A stretch of DNA of 64,000 nucleotides, from positions 87,146 through 151,145 of the forward strand of contig JBBHKE010002310.1 in the NCBI GenBank assembly GCA_037447655.1. The letters are read 5' to 3'. Position 1 is the first letter of the stretch, and the number at the start of each line of letters is the position of its first letter. Below the pieces are notes generated by a model, which saw only the letters and a program-made list of their open reading frames with translations, searched no databases and was not told the origin of the DNA. The stretch is from Zygnema cylindricum. Lineage: Eukaryota > Streptophyta > Zygnematophyceae > Zygnematales > Zygnemataceae. A program made the translations under genes and the position numbers. Shown piece after piece: positions 54,136-64,000 of the stretch.

Positions 54136-55168
54136 TGTAAAAACTAAAGGTTTTTTTTAGTATTTTCTAGGTTTAAAATTGTAAAGATAAAGTGCCGAAA
54201 AGAAGTAGAGGCAGTCTACCTATAACTCCTCTCTTCAACTCCCACACTTATCGCAGAGGGAGTTAGAGCCATGGCTGCCTATGCTATCCAAAGGAAGACA
54301 TGCGGTAGCTTGGTAGGTTTACTAAAAAATAACGTGACGGACACAAGTTTTGATCCTGATACTTGCCGTCCGTCAAAGTTGTCGTTAGCCGATAGCTTTA
54401 TCCTATTAGTCTATGACCAAAGCTAAATGCTACAGGGTTTGATAAGTATATAAATGTTAACACGTTGACTAATTCATTTAACGGTATATTAGGACATAGA
54501 TACAGTTTGTATTATACCGGTTACTGAATATCTCAAAACGGATATCGCGCATTTGTTTCAAATGTGAAACAAATACCGCGCAATTCTTTATGACGGCTAA
54601 GATTGAAAATCGGTTGAGATCAGACGTTCGAGGTAAGCGCCAATATCGCACAATGCGCACTTTGGCAGTTAATGGTTGAAGACACATTCGATGCCACGTG
54701 GCATGATATCATTGGATGGCGACCTCTCTGGAGAATATAATAACAAATCCGAATGTGATACATGTCCACGAAATGATTTTGTCGTACAATGGTCGTTCAT
54801 AAAGTACACCGACAACTGTACCATTCTGTACGTCACAGTATTGCGATTGGTACCGTACGCCAGTAGATAGAGTTTTAGAGAGAGATAGGACATAGAACAA
54901 TTCAATAGGTAGCCGCCTCTCTCCGAGAGAGCTTCTGTACAAAAGGTGAACTTTGACCCACCATAACTTACTGCTCAGGGGAGCAAATTTAGAAATTCTT
55001 TTTGCAATCGACTTAGGAGAGTCTTCTCTTCACATGGGTGAAGTTGGTTAAAGTTTTTATCTGTCAAGGTGGTAATTATTCTCGTGGAAACACAAAGGGG
55101 TCAGGATTATCCTCGAGGCTTCGAGTGAGTTGCCTACTTTAAGGACTAATGGAGGTCTCTGAGTTGCA
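54136..55168 (+). repeat. Family 1 LTR shared by two internal regions
   Basis: 1033 bp from TGTAAAAACTAAAGG to ..CTGAGTTGCA. It follows the RNase H of unit 1 and is followed by a primer site and gag of unit 2, so it joins two elements head to tail. It contains the T-arm-like hairpin (minus strand, about 54338-54362), an A-box-like TAGACTAATAGG on the minus strand (about 54401-54412) and a GTAC cluster (54782-54857). Confidence 0.9.
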
Positions 55169-55183
55169 AGTTATAGGCCCACC
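55169..55183 (+). other. Primer-binding site, two changes
   Basis: AGTTATAGGCCCACC: two G-to-A changes from the consensus. The second turns the gag ATG into ATA, so unit 2 has lost its start codon. Confidence 0.78.
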
Positions 55184-56355
55184 CTCTAGATGCCCATATT
55201 TAATGGAAAAGGCTTTATATATTGGGAAAGTATGATGATAGGGGCTTTGTGTTAAAAGAGGTTTTTGGGGATAAGAAATGGACGAGTGAGGCGTCTATCT
55301 AGTTCAGCCATTCCTCTAGGGTGTGGGGGAAGCCATTTACCAAAAAAAGCAAAACCAGCTCCACCAGAGGATTTGGAGGAGAAGTAAAGCATTGTGATGG
55401 AAAAAAAGAAAGACAAGAAGATAGTTACACCGATAGCAACACCTATCGCAACCGGTTCAGCGTTCATGTCACCTATTCCGAGGAATGAGGAGAATGTTGT
55501 TGATACTTGGGACTACAACAATATGGCGGCAAAACACTTCATTCTCCGCCATCTTACTCAAGGACTTGCATCTCCTCATTTGCAGGTGGAAAGGACATCC
55601 GATCTATTGATAGCCCACATACAGATGTATCGAAGTGCTAATATTCAGCAGCAGCAATTGGATGATCAAAAGATAGATGCATATGCATACAAAGTGGGAC
55701 AAATGCTAGACTTATTTAATGAGCATGCAACCCTTTTCATGGAACTAGAGTGTACTAGTCATAGAAACAGAAAAGATGAAGGTTAACTGCCTACTTATAA
55801 AGTTACTTGATGACTATTAAAACATATTCAACCGTGTGCAAGATTTTTCGGACTCCAAGTAGATCTGGAAGTTTGTGGTAGGGATGATTCTCGTCCGAGA
55901 AAATACAATAGAGAGCCGGAGGGGAGGGAGAAGTGGATAAGCTTTGGCAACAGGATCTGATACGAGGAGCGAATATCCCAAAAACTCAGTAGGAAACTAT
56001 GGAGGAGGAGTAAAGAAAACTCAGTCCGATGAATCCAGACCGAGGGTCTCAAAGGGGTTGTGTAGCTTTTGCAAGAAACTAGGACACTATATGGCAGAGT
56101 GTACTAAGCTAACTAAACTTTGGTTAAAGGAGGGCAGACCAGTGAACTCCCAAGAGGAAACAAAAAGGCCCTTGTGACACAAGTACATGGGGCGGAATCC
56201 GAGGATAAGGACGTTGAGCTCTTATTGGTTGAGGAGTAAAAAGCAAAAAACATGTCAAAATCTCACGAAAGCAGAAATGTGCTTTCGGTGGATTGCTAAG
56301 TGAAGCAGGCTGGTTTGTAGATTCAGGTGCCTCTATGGACATGTGGAAGGATAAA
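55184..56355 (+). pseudogene. copia gag and protease start (family 1, array unit 2), DSG intact
   Basis: After a decayed start and a TAA at the conserved stop position (55386-55388), ATG 55394 opens MEKKKDKKIVTPIATPIA.., NNMAAKHFILRHLTQGLA and QQQQLDDQKIDAYAY. The second stop seen in the other copies is CAG (Gln) here. The zinc knuckle CSFCKKLGHYMAEC has all four ligands. The protease motif WFVDSGASMDMWKDKH keeps DSG. It is interrupted at 56361 by a family 2 LTR. Confidence 0.88.
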
Positions 56356-56360
56356 CACCT

Positions 56361-57345
56361 TTTTAGTATTTATGTATTTTCTAGGTCTGTTTTAGTGTAG
56401 AAAAAGAGTAGATGCAGTCTGCCTCTAACTCCCTTCTTTAAGCCCCCACATTTGTTGTAGTCACTAAAGGCTGGATAGGGAGCTAGAGCCATGGGTGCTT
56501 AGGCTCTCTATAGAGACAGGGTGTAGAAGTGGTAGACTTACCAAAAAGGTTTTTTACTAACCTAGGAAATTATCTTGGTACCTACCGGCCGTCAAGCAAC
56601 CCATAGCCGTTAGCTTTATCCGTTTAGTCTAGGACTAGTGGTAAGACATATTGTGTTTGGTAGATATCTAAATAATATCTAGTAGGGTTTTCCATGTAAC
56701 TTGATTATGGTTTATATGACATAAAAACAGTTAAACTTTAAAGTACAGACGAAACAAATAGTACGGACATTTGTTTCGACGGTCGATATTAAATGCCGAA
56801 ATAAATCGGACGGTCGTGGATAGCGTCGGCTTTGTCGAAAGACAATTTGGCGGTTTGCGGATGCCGCTACTCCGGATGACACATGGCAACATCATACAGG
56901 TTTACGCAATCTTCAAAACGGAAGGTAACAAATCCAAAATTGACAAATGTCGCAATATGGCAATATCATACAAAGTCCGTACATAAAGTACTCGGCACCT
57001 GTACTTTCTTGTATGGTACGGTTTTTTTTGACGTGGCATGACATGGCTCCACGTCCAGAGATAACATTTGGAAGTAGGAATTCCGAGGATAATAAAAACT
57101 AGTTCGGATGTGACTTTTTAGCCATGTCGTACGATAGCCGTACAAAAGGTACACCTGTACCTTTTCCTTTATGTACTATACAGTAATGTGATTGGTCCAT
57201 ACCCCGGTACTAGGGGGTTTAGAGAGGGGTTTAGGACTTAGAATATTTTGGGTAGGTAGCAGCCTCTCCCAGATAGCATCTTGTATAAAAAGCAAACTTT
57301 GGCTAGCCAAAACTATCAATTTACTTGGTCATTTTCAATGATTCT
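56361..57345 (+). mobile_element. Family 2 solo LTR, left part, TSD CACCT
   Basis: Inserted in the protease gene; CACCT is at 56356-56360 and, beyond the nested element, at 62145-62149. The first bases read TTTTAG where TGTTGA is expected. The LTR runs to TTTTCAATGATTCT (57345), where a complete minus element was inserted; its U5 continues at 61832. Confidence 0.9.
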
Positions 57346-58585
57346 TGAAATTCTATGGGCTCCATTGCCCACAGAATTCGCAGATCCAAAAGATTCTAAT
57401 CTAGATAGTGCCGACTCCAAGTTGATATAAACCCAAATGAATGGTCCTTTGACAATTAGAACCCCAATACCCTTCACCCCTGTGAAGAGAAGACCTTCTG
57501 TGTGCTCAGTTCCACCACAGAATGCAAAGCTTGAATATGTGTTTTGGACAATATTCCCCACTGTGACTTTCCCACAGAATAAGTGCCACCCTGGCATGCA
57601 AATACTATGACCGACTACACCCCCGTGTAGCTTGGACTCCCCTAAGTCCGCAGCAAAAAGAATCACTGAATTTGCTCACCCGAGCAGTAAGTTATGGCTG
57701 GTCAAAGATGACCTTTATAGTTACAAGCTCTCTTAGAGAGAGAGAGGTACCTAAATATTACTAAGTCTCGGTCTGCCTACTCACGACTACCTACTACTAA
57801 ACCCTAGTCCAATAGGAACACTATATAGTACAAGAAGGTACAATGGGCGATGTACTTATTGTACGACCATTGTACGACAAGGTCTACAAGGTGACACATG
57901 TCAAATCGGAAGCCATGGTTCCTCCTCCCATATTCTCCGGTATCAAATAATGTGGCGCCACGTGGCACCGCGTGACGCTATCTCCGTATGCCGCCAAAAA
58001 GCTCACTTCGCGTGGCGGCTATAATGTCGGCCGTCTGATCAAAACATATTTTACACGGTTTAGATTCGCGTACATGCAGAAATTGCTCCTTTTGGTTAGT
58101 CTGCTGTTAATTAGCTGTTGCGTTAATGTTTATTTATTTATGAAACCCGTCACTTGTATCGTTTCAATAACGCCTTATTGGTTAAGGCTTATCTCTACAA
58201 ATACAATCACAAACCACGGTTCAAATCTGGTTTAGAGCAGTTTTTGGTTATTTGTTAGTTTGTTAGAACTCTCTTCTTGTACACTTATAAATATCTATTG
58301 TACCCTACATATGCCATTGTTTACTCTAAGCTATAGGCTAAAGCTAACGTCTGTTATAGGATGTAGGTACCAGGATCAAATCCTGGAACCATCACAACCA
58401 TTTTGGTACAAACTACGAATTAGCCTATCCTCTTTAGACAGCCATGGCTCTAGCTCTCTCTCTGGTCTTCAGTGACTGCAACAAGTATAGGGACCGGAGA
58501 GAGTTGAGCGAGAAGCAGGTTGCCTTTGCTGACTTACTCTATTTTTTTTTCCAATACAGACCTAGAAAATACATAAATTTCAACA
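57346..58585 (-). repeat. LTR of the gag-only element (3' LTR)
   Basis: Plus-strand ends TGAAATTCTATGGG and AAATTTCAACA. It carries both tRNA-like modules on the plus strand: type 2 at about 58171-58235 (GGTTCAAATCT at 58218) and the iMet-like T arm CCAGGATCAAATCCTGG (58371-58387), plus AGCCATGGCT (58441). Confidence 0.93.
58371..58387 (+). other. T-arm hairpin closely resembling initiator tRNA-Met
   Basis: CCAGG-ATCAAAT-CCTGG forms a perfect 5-bp stem and 7-base loop. The stem is identical to that of plant iMet (CCAGG/CCTGG) and the loop ATCAAAT differs from ATCGAAA at two positions; the preceding AGGT also matches. The copy in the other LTR has one stem change (CCCTGG, near 61620). Confidence 0.7.
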
Positions 58586-58697
58586 CTCCCCTTATTTTCT
58601 AGTCTACTTTCTTTTCAACTCCCACTAAAAATATATATACAATACTTTTTTTTTTCCTTCTTTTCTTTTTCCTCTTTCCTTTCTCCTCATAAAACTT

Positions 58698-59354
58698 TTA
58701 GTGAATGCTCTCGTATTTTAAAAGGTCCATTAGATGAGCTGAAATAAACATTCCATCTTGCTGATCACATATTTTATTAAGCATACAATTTTCCATAAAT
58801 CCAAGCAAGGATTTTATCCCACTCATCTCTTTTCCATCCACACAGAATCCGATTTCCCTCTTGCAATTCAAAAAACCAGCCCCATCCCCAATCTGCGACA
58901 CACACCCAGATGCTAACCCTTTTACATGCACACCACCATAAATGCCATCACTCCCATTAGTGATGTAAAAACCATTACCCCCCAAATTTATCGTTATATC
59001 AAGAGTCCCCACTAAGTTCCTCATAAAATCTACATCTTTCGAGCTCATATTTTTATCCATGATACTCACCCCATTTTCTGAACTTTCGTCACTCTCTCCC
59101 ATAGAATTCTTTCCACTATCACTTTCTATAATGATTCCCAAAGAGTATTTCTCCTCCCCTAAACTTTTCATTAAATATTTCTTTTCTCCCCTATCCTTTA
59201 AAACCCCCTCTAGTTTTACTTCTCCCCTTTCTTCCAAATCCGTTGAAGTCTCCCTTTCCAACCAGTTTTTTGTTTCCCAAATATTTATAAAATTATCCTC
59301 ATTATTTTTATTTTTCCCTTTTTCATTTATGTATCCTATATCTGAATTTCTCAT
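58698..59354 (-). pseudogene. Condensed pol relic fused after gag, 218-codon open frame
   Basis: The frame stays open although most of pol is gone. Recognisable pieces in order: LGEEKYSLGIIIESDSG (RT, GEAKYILGI), DFMRNLVGTLDITINLGG, NGSDGIYGGVHVKG (RNase H, TWSDASYGD), VSQIGDGAGFLNCKRE (CCWSSKQQ), GIKSLLGFMEN (VKSLLGELG) and ICDQQDG (CDNQAA). Catalytic Asp pairs of RT are absent, so it cannot act as an enzyme. It is in the same frame as the zinc-knuckle part of gag, separated by one TAA near 59471. Confidence 0.72.
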
Positions 59355-60586
59355 TTCTAAGTCATACTGTCTACACTCCTTGACATCCTCATCATTTCTA
59401 ACTCCTTCAAGAACCTCCCTTCCCTTTACTTCCCTTATACCTCCTAAAGCACATCGTTGCTTTCGTGTAATTTATGTGTACTTCTCTCTCTTCTCCATTC
59501 TACCGATGTGAAGAAACTCCAATATTTCTTCATCCTCTTTCTCCTCTCCCCCTTCTTCCTCCTCTTTCACATTCCAACTTCTAAGTTCTTCCAAACAAGG
59601 ACACTCCTCTATATAGTGACCCGGTTCTCTACAAAAGAAGCAAACACCCTTTTTCAAAGCTCCCCTTTCTTTTCCTCTCCCTCTCTTTCCACCAAAGTTC
59701 CGATAAGGTTTACCTTCGTCTTTCTTCCTCTCATCACGCTTCCGCTCGTCACCGCCGTTCCTCCCATCACGCTTCCGCCAATCACCACCAGCTGTAAAGG
59801 CAGTTACCCTCTCAATTCCCCCACGAAGCTCCAAAGTGCTTTCCCTCACAAAAATTATCCCCATGGTGAAGCTCCAAGTCATGAGGAGCCATCCATTGCC
59901 TGCATACGATAAATGATGTTTTCGTACTCATCTGGGAGTTTCATGAGTAGTGTATTGATCTTTCTCTCCTCAGATTCTACATACCCCGCACTAGCAAGCT
60001 CAACATATAACGCAACAATATCATTGCAAAACTCTATCATGTTACCGCCTTTATAAACATAGGCCTCTATTTCCTGTTTTACTAACTGCTGCCTCTGAAT
60101 AGTCTCACTCTTATAAATCTGCCTTAGTGTTTCCCATATTTCTGAAGACTTGGTAAGACTTAAAAGAGTGATAGCTATGGACTTATACACATATCTAAGT
60201 ATAAGATGTTTTGTTATAGTGTTTTTATACTCCTAAATTTTACAATCATTTTCTTCAGTTTTACTTATAACCCCTCTAAGTGAAGATGTGGCAGAGAGCA
60301 TAGCTCCCCTCACCATAAGTTTTCCTTTATCCTTCTCCCCTATTTCCCCATCCACGGAAAGGTTTTTTCCTTCACCTTTTGATTCATCTGAACTCCGGTT
60401 GATATTCTGTGCAACCTCATATGATTCTCCAAAGTAACCTCCTTCAAAGCCAAGTGGCGGACATCTCACTTGTCTGGAAACAATTCCCCATAAGTGCTTC
60501 TCGAAAAGCAATCCCTCCATAATAAACTTCAATAAGTGAAGTCTTTTCAATTGAACATAGGCACCTTAGATGGTGGGCCCATAACC
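59355..60586 (-). pseudogene. gag of the gag-only element
   Basis: The ATG in the primer site (60580-60582) starts MGPPSKVPMFN, then a TGA for Gly and another for Trp of the FNGxxxxYW motif. A shifted frame (60233-60550) reads EKHLWGIVSRQV and a charged stretch up to KTEENDCKI, ending at a TAG that replaces the Trp of DxWEY. It reopens at 60190 (LTKSSEIWETLRQIYKSETI, MIEFCNDIVALYVELAS, LLMKLPDEYENIIYRMQ), shifts frame near 59880, and reads GIIFVRESTLELRGG and the intact zinc knuckle CFFCREPGHYIEEC. A handful of lesions separates it from a full gag. Confidence 0.85.
60572..60586 (-). other. Primer-binding site, exact iMet anticodon arm complement
   Basis: The plus strand reads GGTGGGCCCATAACC, identical to the plant iMet anticodon arm; the site on the element strand is GGTTATGGGCCCACC, directly after the LTR end. 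Confidence 0.9.
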
Positions 60587-61826
60587 TGAAATTCTATGGG
60601 CTCCATTGCCCACAGAATTCGCATATCCAAAAGAAGCTAATCTAGATAGTGCCGACTCCAAGTTGATATAAACCCAAATGAATGGTCCTTTGACAATTAG
60701 AACCCCAATACCCTTCACCCCTGTGAAGAGAAGACCTTATGTGTGCTCAGTTCCACCACAGAATGCAAAGCTTGAATATGTGTTTTGGACAATATTCCCC
60801 ACTGTGACTTTCCCACAGAATAAGTGCCACCCTGGCACGCAAATACTATGACCGACTACACCCCCGTGTAGCTTGGACTCCCCTAAGTCCGCAGCAAAAA
60901 GAATCACTGAATTTGCTCACCCGAGCAGTAAGTTATGGCTGGTCAAAGATGACCTTTATAGTTACAAGCTCTCTTAGAGAGAGAGAGGTACCTAAATATT
61001 ACTAAGTCTCGGTCTGCCTACTCACGACTACCTACTACTAAACCCTAGTCCAATAGGAACACTATATAGTACAAGAAGGTACAATGGGCGATGTACTTAT
61101 TGTACGACCATTGTACGAAAAGGTCTACAAGGTGACACATGTCAAATCGGAAGCCATGGTTCCTCCTCCCATATTCTCCGGTATCAAATAATGTGGCGCC
61201 ACGTGGCTCCGCGTGACGCTATCTCCGTATGCCGCCAAAAAGCTCACTTCCCGTGGCGGCTATAATGCCGGCCGTCCGATCAAAACATATTTTACACGGT
61301 TTAGATTCGCGTACATGCAGAAATTGCTCCTTTTGGTTAGTCTGTTGTTATCTAGCTGTTGCGTTAATGTTTATTTATTTATGAAACCCGTCACGTGTAT
61401 CGTTTCAATAACGCCTTATTGGTTAAGGCTTATCTCTACAAATACAATCACAAACCACGGTTCAAATCTGGTTTAGAGCAGTTTTTTGTTATTTATTAGT
61501 TTGTTAGAACTCTCTTCTTGTACACTTATAAATATCTATTGTACCCTACATATGCCATTGTTTACTCTAAGCTATAGGCTAAAGCTAATGTCTATTATAG
61601 GATGTAGGTACCAGGATCAAACCCTGGAACCATCACAACCATTTTGGTACAAATTACGAATTAGCCTATCCTCTTTTGACAGCCATGGCTCTAGCTCTCT
61701 CTCTGGTCCTCAGTGACTGCAACAAGTATGGGGACAGAAGAGAGTTGAGCGAGAAGCAGGTTGCCTTTGCTGACTTACTCTATTTGTTTTTCCAATACAG
61801 ACCTAGAAAATACATAAATTTCAACA
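60587..61826 (-). repeat. LTR of the gag-only element (5' LTR)
   Basis: 1240 bp, same ends and layout as 57346-58585. The right end ..AAATTTCAACA is followed by ATTCT (61827-61831). Confidence 0.93.
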
Positions 61827-61831
61827 ATTCT

Positions 61832-62144
61832 TTTTGCTGCGGACTCAAGGGAGTCCAAGCTACATAGGGGTGTAGTCGGTCATAGCTTTTGCTTGCCTAA
61901 GTGGATGCATTTCTAAGGGAAAGTCAAAGTGGGTATATGTATCCAAATCACATATTCTAACTTTGCATTCTGTGGTGGAACTGAGCACACACAAAGTCTT
62001 GTTTCACAAGGGTGAAGCTTTAATTCGGTTCCGATTGCCAAAGGGTCAATCATTTTGGTTTATATAAACTTGGAGGTTGCACTATCTAGATTAGCTTCTT
62101 TTGATATGCGAATTCTGTGTGGCAATGGAGGCCATAACATTTCA
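61832..62144 (+). mobile_element. Family 2 solo LTR, right part (U5)
   Basis: Continues the LTR broken at 57345: TTTTGCTGCGGACTCAAGGG.. to ..GGAGGCCATAACATTTCA, as in 11313-11619. It is followed by the second CACCT (62145-62149) and the protease gene of array unit 2. Confidence 0.92.
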
Positions 62145-63220
62145 CACCTGTTCACTAATATAAGAAAGATACACCCACCGTAGAGATAGACGGGGATGGG
62201 AGGATAGTCACTACTACTCTTGTAGGATCGGTAGATCTAAAAGTGTTAGTAGAAGGAAAGACATCTATAGTTACATTCTTCGATGTATTGTTTTTTCCGA
62301 AGTTGAAGTAAAATCTCATCTCTACATTTGTATTAGGTGATAAGAGTTTTGATATTAGCACTAGGAAAGGAGTCTTTACTGCTAGTTTTGAGGAGAAAGT
62401 TTATTGCACTGCTGAAAAAAGGTAGCCAAGGGATGTTTAGGCTGATTTTAAGTAATAAAAAGAGGAAAGTTTACTATGCTGGTGTTCATGATATAATGTT
62501 GTGGCATAAGAGGCTTGGGCATGTGAATCTAGATAAGTTCAGAGAGATGAAAAAGATGGGAGTAGTGGATGGGATTCAGTTCGGTGAGAGTGAGAATCTC
62601 AGTGATTGTAGTACATGTGCTCAAGGTAATGCACATAGGTTACCCTTCCCAAAAACTGCCACCTCTACGGGAGAAAAGATTCTAGATTTAGTACACATTG
62701 ATAATAGGGGACCGGTCAAAGTGCCTTCACCCAGAGGGAAGAGATTTAGGATGACTATCACCGATGATTAGTCTCTGTATTCCAGTGTGTATTTTTTGAG
62801 AAATAAGTCAGAGGCTCAAGAATGATTTAGACAATATAAGGCATTGAGTGAAAAACTCCATGAAACCCCAATCAAGAGAGTAAAGATTGACAATGGTGGA
62901 GAGTATACCTCTAACCAGTTTGAGGATTTTTTGAGGGAAGATGGAGTCCAACACCAAAAGAAAGTTTTAGAATACGTGAAACAGAATGTAGTAGCACAAA
63001 GTTTAAATAGGACACCAAGTGATAATGCTAGAAGTATGTTGTCGAATAAGAAGATAGGAAAAATATTTTGGCCGAAGCAATGAACTCTGTTAATTACCTC
63101 ATAAATAGAGTTTTTACTTCAACGGTAAAAGGGCACATACTTTATGAAAGATGGACAGGCCGAAACCAGACATATCTCACTTATGGGTTTTAGATTGGTC
63201 TAATTGGAAGATAGATCCTT
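62145..63220 (+). pseudogene. Protease C-terminus and integrase (family 1, array unit 2)
   Basis: Continues 56355 after the nested insertions. LWHKRLGHVNLDKFREMKKM and CSTCAQGNAHRLPFPK give the HHCC motif; HIDNRGPVKV keeps the first Asp (Trp lost), ITDD is followed by a stop, VKIDNGGEY keeps the second Asp, and VVAQSLNRT has Gln for the catalytic Glu. After about 63080 it is frameshifted and partly deleted. Confidence 0.87.
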
Positions 63221-64000
63221 TAGAAAAACCAAGGTATTTGTTAAGATATGAGGAGGATGTAAAAGGATAGAAACTTTATGATCTAGAAGGTGAAGATATA
63301 ATCTTAGTAAAACACCTAGTAGTTATGGATAAAGGAAATTCTGTGGATCCCTTTCAAGTATGCAAAGTCGGTAAAAATCAGATTTGAGTCATAAAATTCT
63401 GATGACTTTGAGCTTCCTAACTATCCAGGTTTCAGAGAAGAAGACGTTCTTGTAGGTACAAATCAGACCAAGAAGGACTCTGCCGTTGAAACTCCATTGA
63501 CAACTCTACCCCAAGCGAAAGACGTAGTGGAAATTGACTCAGAATCAAGGGACAGGGGAGAAGCTGAGATTGTTCGAAAGAACCCACGCGAACCGTCTAT
63601 TCCAGCAACAGATTTTGAGGGAGGAAGGAGAAGTAGCAAAATGTTGCAAGAAAAAAAAGCTAATAACAAGGGAACAAAACTATCTCATCTGGATGAACCT
63701 CGGACTTATGGAGAGGCGATGAAGTGTCTAGAAAAGAACCGGTGGAAGACAGCCATCAATGAGGAGATGGCCTCAATTATGGCAGCCGATACTTGGGAGT
63801 TGGTGGATTGTCCACCTAACTGAAAACCGATCGGTTGTAAGTGGGTGTTCAAATTAAAACTAACCCAAATAACACCATTGAGGGCTACAAGGTCTGGTTA
63901 GTGGCAAAAGGATTTACACAGAAAGAGGGAATCGACTACGAGGAAACCTTTGCCCCGGTCGTCAAATTTCCCTCCGTTCGAATATTTCTGAGTCTGGAAG
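63221..64000 (+). pseudogene. Linker and RT start (family 1, array unit 2), cut by the window end
   Basis: The linker reads IDSESRDRGEAEIVRKNPRE, PSIPATDFEGGRRSSKMLQE and WKTAINEEMASIMAADTWEL, then a stop at [14 protein letters not shown] and the start of [17 protein letters not shown] follow in shifted frames to the window edge. Confidence 0.86.

Larger units (their letters stand above)
57346..61826 (-). mobile_element. Complete family 2 gag-only (TR-GAG-like) element, TSD ATTCT
   Basis: LTRs of 1240 bp at 57346-58585 and 60587-61826, primer site 60572-60586, polypurine tract 58586-58602 and an internal region of only 2001 bp. ATTCT flanks it exactly (57341-57345, 61827-61831). It codes for a gag with zinc knuckle and a short fused pol relic; protease, integrase and most of RT are missing. 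This resembles plant TR-GAG non-autonomous elements. The two LTRs differ at roughly two dozen positions by eye (about 2%), so insertion is recent but not brand new. Confidence 0.94.

Noticed and set aside
59059-59912. Plus-strand ORFs of about 150 codons in the gag-only element
   Set aside because: They are antisense shadows of the open gag and pol-relic frames; composition is Ser/Phe/Leu-rich as expected for such shadows.

Overview
This is nuclear DNA of a plant (streptophyte). Almost all recognisable sequence is Ty1-copia LTR retrotransposon: gag, an Asp protease, an HHCC/DDE integrase, a YVDD reverse transcriptase (RT) and an RNase H, in copia order. The 15-base primer-binding sites read GGTTATGGGCCCACC, which matches the complement of the anticodon arm of plant-type initiator tRNA-Met as I recall it (animal iMet would give a different last pair of bases). 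I see no intact host gene, rRNA, functional tRNA gene or bacterial-style feature. Every coding copy is broken by stops, frameshifts or lost catalytic residues, so coding entries are called pseudogenes.

LTR families (names used here only). Family 1: about 1 kb, starts TGTTGAAA/TGTAGAAA, ends TTGCA. Family 2: 0.9-1.24 kb, element-strand end TTTCA. Family 3: 1.35 kb, TGTTGTTTTTGG..ACAACA, non-coding. Family 4: about 1 kb, TGTTGTTTTG..ACAACA. Family 5: 0.8-1.0 kb, TGTTGT..ACAACA, rich in CAGC/CAGCTG, with its own gag-pol.

Layout. 1-1321: 3' end of a + family 1 element. 1322-2130: unassigned, one hairpin. 2131-8287: family 3 array LTR-internal-LTR-internal-LTR on the minus strand with a single ATTTG target duplication. 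8722-9634 and 10486-11619: solo LTRs. 11625-12788: unassigned. 12794-19008: minus family 2 gag-pol element, whose right LTR is also the 3' LTR of a second partial internal region (19009-20690); that region becomes family 5 RT inside the RT gene. 20691-23268: AT-rich host-like DNA with a decayed gene. 23269-28624: + family 1 element with a solo LTR in its integrase. 28625-29297: inverted fragment abutting a 10-N gap. 29308-33166: 3' half of a + family 1 element. 33167-37578: minus family 1 element. 37579-39261: + family 5 3' end. 39262-43188: minus element with duplicated gag. 43189-49470: minus family 5 element with a solo LTR in gag. 49471-64000: + family 1 tandem array (LTR-internal-LTR-internal) whose second protease gene carries a split family 2 solo LTR, itself hit by a complete gag-only element (57346-61826).

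Themes: half-tRNA-iMet priming with the gag start codon inside the primer site; repeated LTR-internal-LTR-internal arrays; five solo LTRs with exact target duplications; sharp mosaic joins between families; and antisense tRNA-like modules in the LTRs, one of which resembles the T arm of the same iMet that primes these elements.
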